Notes under the pieces: generated by a model | Seen by the model: only the letters and a program-made list of their open reading frames with translations | Database searches by the model: none | What the model was told of the DNA's origin: nothing | Shown here: positions 62,689 to 64,000 of the stretch, one piece after another | Numbering within the stretch: the first letter of the stretch is position 1 | How the letters are laid out: the number at the start of each line of letters is the position of its first letter | DNA from: Cryoendolithus antarcticus | Lineage: Eukaryota > Ascomycota > Dothideomycetes > Cladosporiales > Cladosporiaceae | Direction of reading: 5' to 3' | DNA length: 64,000 nucleotides | NCBI GenBank assembly: GCA_002077065.1 | Contig: NAJO01000005.1 | Location: 372,001-436,000 of the forward strand | Position numbers and translations under genes: made by a program

Positions 62689-64000
62689 CGCGGTGGTGTC
62701 TACCAGGAACACTCCCTGCTCAGCGCTAGCTTGGTGTCACAATCAAATTGCCAGGTAATGAAGATGCCAGTAGCCCAAATCTCGAGTGAGTGTAATCCGT
62801 AAGTGTTCAGTCGGGCGTTTAGAGTAGTTTCTGGTATCACTGATGATTGCACTGGGTATTGATTGAGATGCTAGTACGAGATACAGTGCAAGTAAGACAG
62901 AGATGTAGGTGAGGATTCAGGAATAAGCGAAACAGCAGTTCCAATGCCAATACATACACAGTCCTGGCAGTCCCAGTCCACCGATTCACGCAGGGTCTGG
63001 TCCTGACCAGGTCCCATCCCGCACCTACAGAAGCGATGCCTTCTCGAAGCGCGAGGCTGTGCCAACAGTGCCAACGGACACCATGTCCATGCAGATCACT
63101 TACCTTGACAAGCAGCCACGTGAAAGCAGGACGATATCCAGCCGGAAGACAGCGCCGTAACCGAAGGTGCGAGCCACACTTCCAGGCACCATGCTGTCAT
63201 GCTAGTGGCTGTTGACTGGCAGAGACGGGCTGGAAGGCTCGGTGAGGTAGGTGGATGTGGCGCTGAGAGGTCGTGAGTGGACGACTCGAGGTGAGAGTCA
63301 TGCAGGGCAATCATGGAAAGCCACAGATGACCAGTCCTAGCGACAGGGGAGTTGTGGCGCAGGCCTGTCTGACGTTGTTCTGGGCTTGAAGATCTGCATA
63401 GCAGGGTCTTGGAATGGTAGTTCTTAACGTCGAGTGTGCCGCTGGCGTGCTCAAGCGTGGCATGGGTCAAACAGGTTTCAAGTTTGGACAATTAGGACAG
63501 ATTTGAGTTTGAGATCCGCCGTTGCCGAATCGTACGCACGTGGGAAAGCTCACGTTTGTGAAGTGCTACAGATTCAACATACGTTATTCCGTTGCTTCAT
63601 CCGCATTGACGAGGCGCTGGCACTGAACTGCATCAGCAATCTGTCCTGACATGAACGTGAGCAATTGCATACGCTCTCTTTCTCAAACTTCGGGCTTTAT
63701 AGGCTATTGTACGCCAGTCAGCATCATCGCCCTGGAATGCTGCCAAAGAACGTCCCGTGAGTTGCGATAGCTCAGGGTCCACTATTGACAGGCCTACTCG
63801 GCGGTTACTGCCGAGGCCGTTTGGTCTCTCTCATCGCTACTGTGGCTGTGCAACGACGACATGGCTGAAAGCGCTTAGCTGTGCAGGATTCGTCCCTAGA
63901 GAACCTCGGGGAAAGGGTTGGTCCTTCACTGGCGACGCACTATCGTGCTGCACACCATAAGGCCGCGTCAATCAGTCAAGCGACCAGTCAAAAATCGCGA
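62689..64000. other. Gene-poor right end of the window
   Basis: About 1.3 kb. Short ORFs exist (for example minus strand 63096-63491), but none has recognisable features or composition. The promoter of the membrane protein and perhaps the 3' end or UTR of a gene beyond the window may lie here. Confidence 0.35.

Noticed and set aside
63096..63491. 131-codon minus-strand frame near the right edge
   Set aside because: No domain, mixed composition and no plausible splice partner; treated as random.

Overview
This window is nuclear DNA from a filamentous ascomycete (Pezizomycotina; a Dothideomycete is plausible but not shown by the sequence). The evidence is dense genes on both strands, many GT-AG introns of about 46-75 bp, several Zn2Cys6 transcription factors, a CrnA/NrtA-type nitrate transporter, a fungal NACHT-ankyrin NLR and fungal versions of housekeeping genes (ERB1, MED19, DPB4, TMF1/SGM1, VMA13, DIS3). 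I see no transposon, CRISPR array, viral segment or obvious secondary-metabolite cluster. Exon coordinates were worked out by eye from splice sites and reading phase. Where I state that phases add up, the summed exon length is a multiple of three.

Layout. 0-16 kb: ERB1 (5' end cut off), an Fpg/Nei-family DNA glycosylase, a probably secreted agmatinase-like enzyme, a 978-aa NACHT-ankyrin NLR, an acyl-CoA dehydrogenase, MED19/ROX3, a RAD10/ERCC1 homologue and a five-exon nitrate transporter. 16-26 kb: two Zn2Cys6 regulators, an unexplained open frame that overlaps the end of the second, and a bHLH regulator. 26-38 kb: a class-I sirtuin, a fungal unknown, exosome RRP42, a TMF1-like golgin, a broken short-chain dehydrogenase and tubulin cofactor E. 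38-46 kb: a DEDD exonuclease-like gene with a frame break, a UBE2S-like E2 with a very long tail, a GNAT, a degenerate tRNA-Arg(UCU)-like element, DPB4 and VPS37. 46-64 kb: two further zinc-cluster regulators (one with an extra N-terminal zinc finger), V-ATPase subunit H, DIS3, a CLC antiporter, an ethanolamine kinase and a single-pass Ser/Thr-rich membrane protein.

Most of the window is ordinary chromosome core: ribosome biogenesis, RNA decay, DNA repair and replication, vesicle traffic and ion transport. These genes form no operon-like system. Several neighbours are divergent and probably share short promoters (VMA13/DIS3, VPS37/zinc-finger TF, MED19/RAD10).

The most promising unusual locus is the NLR at 5098-8128. 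Its first exon is a short Gly/Asn/Val-His-rich pseudo-repeat that resembles fungal amyloid signalling motifs, and its P-loop carries Cys in place of the glycine before the catalytic Lys. Next are the UBE2S-like E2, whose tail carries six SPxK sites, and two genes whose reading frames are broken.
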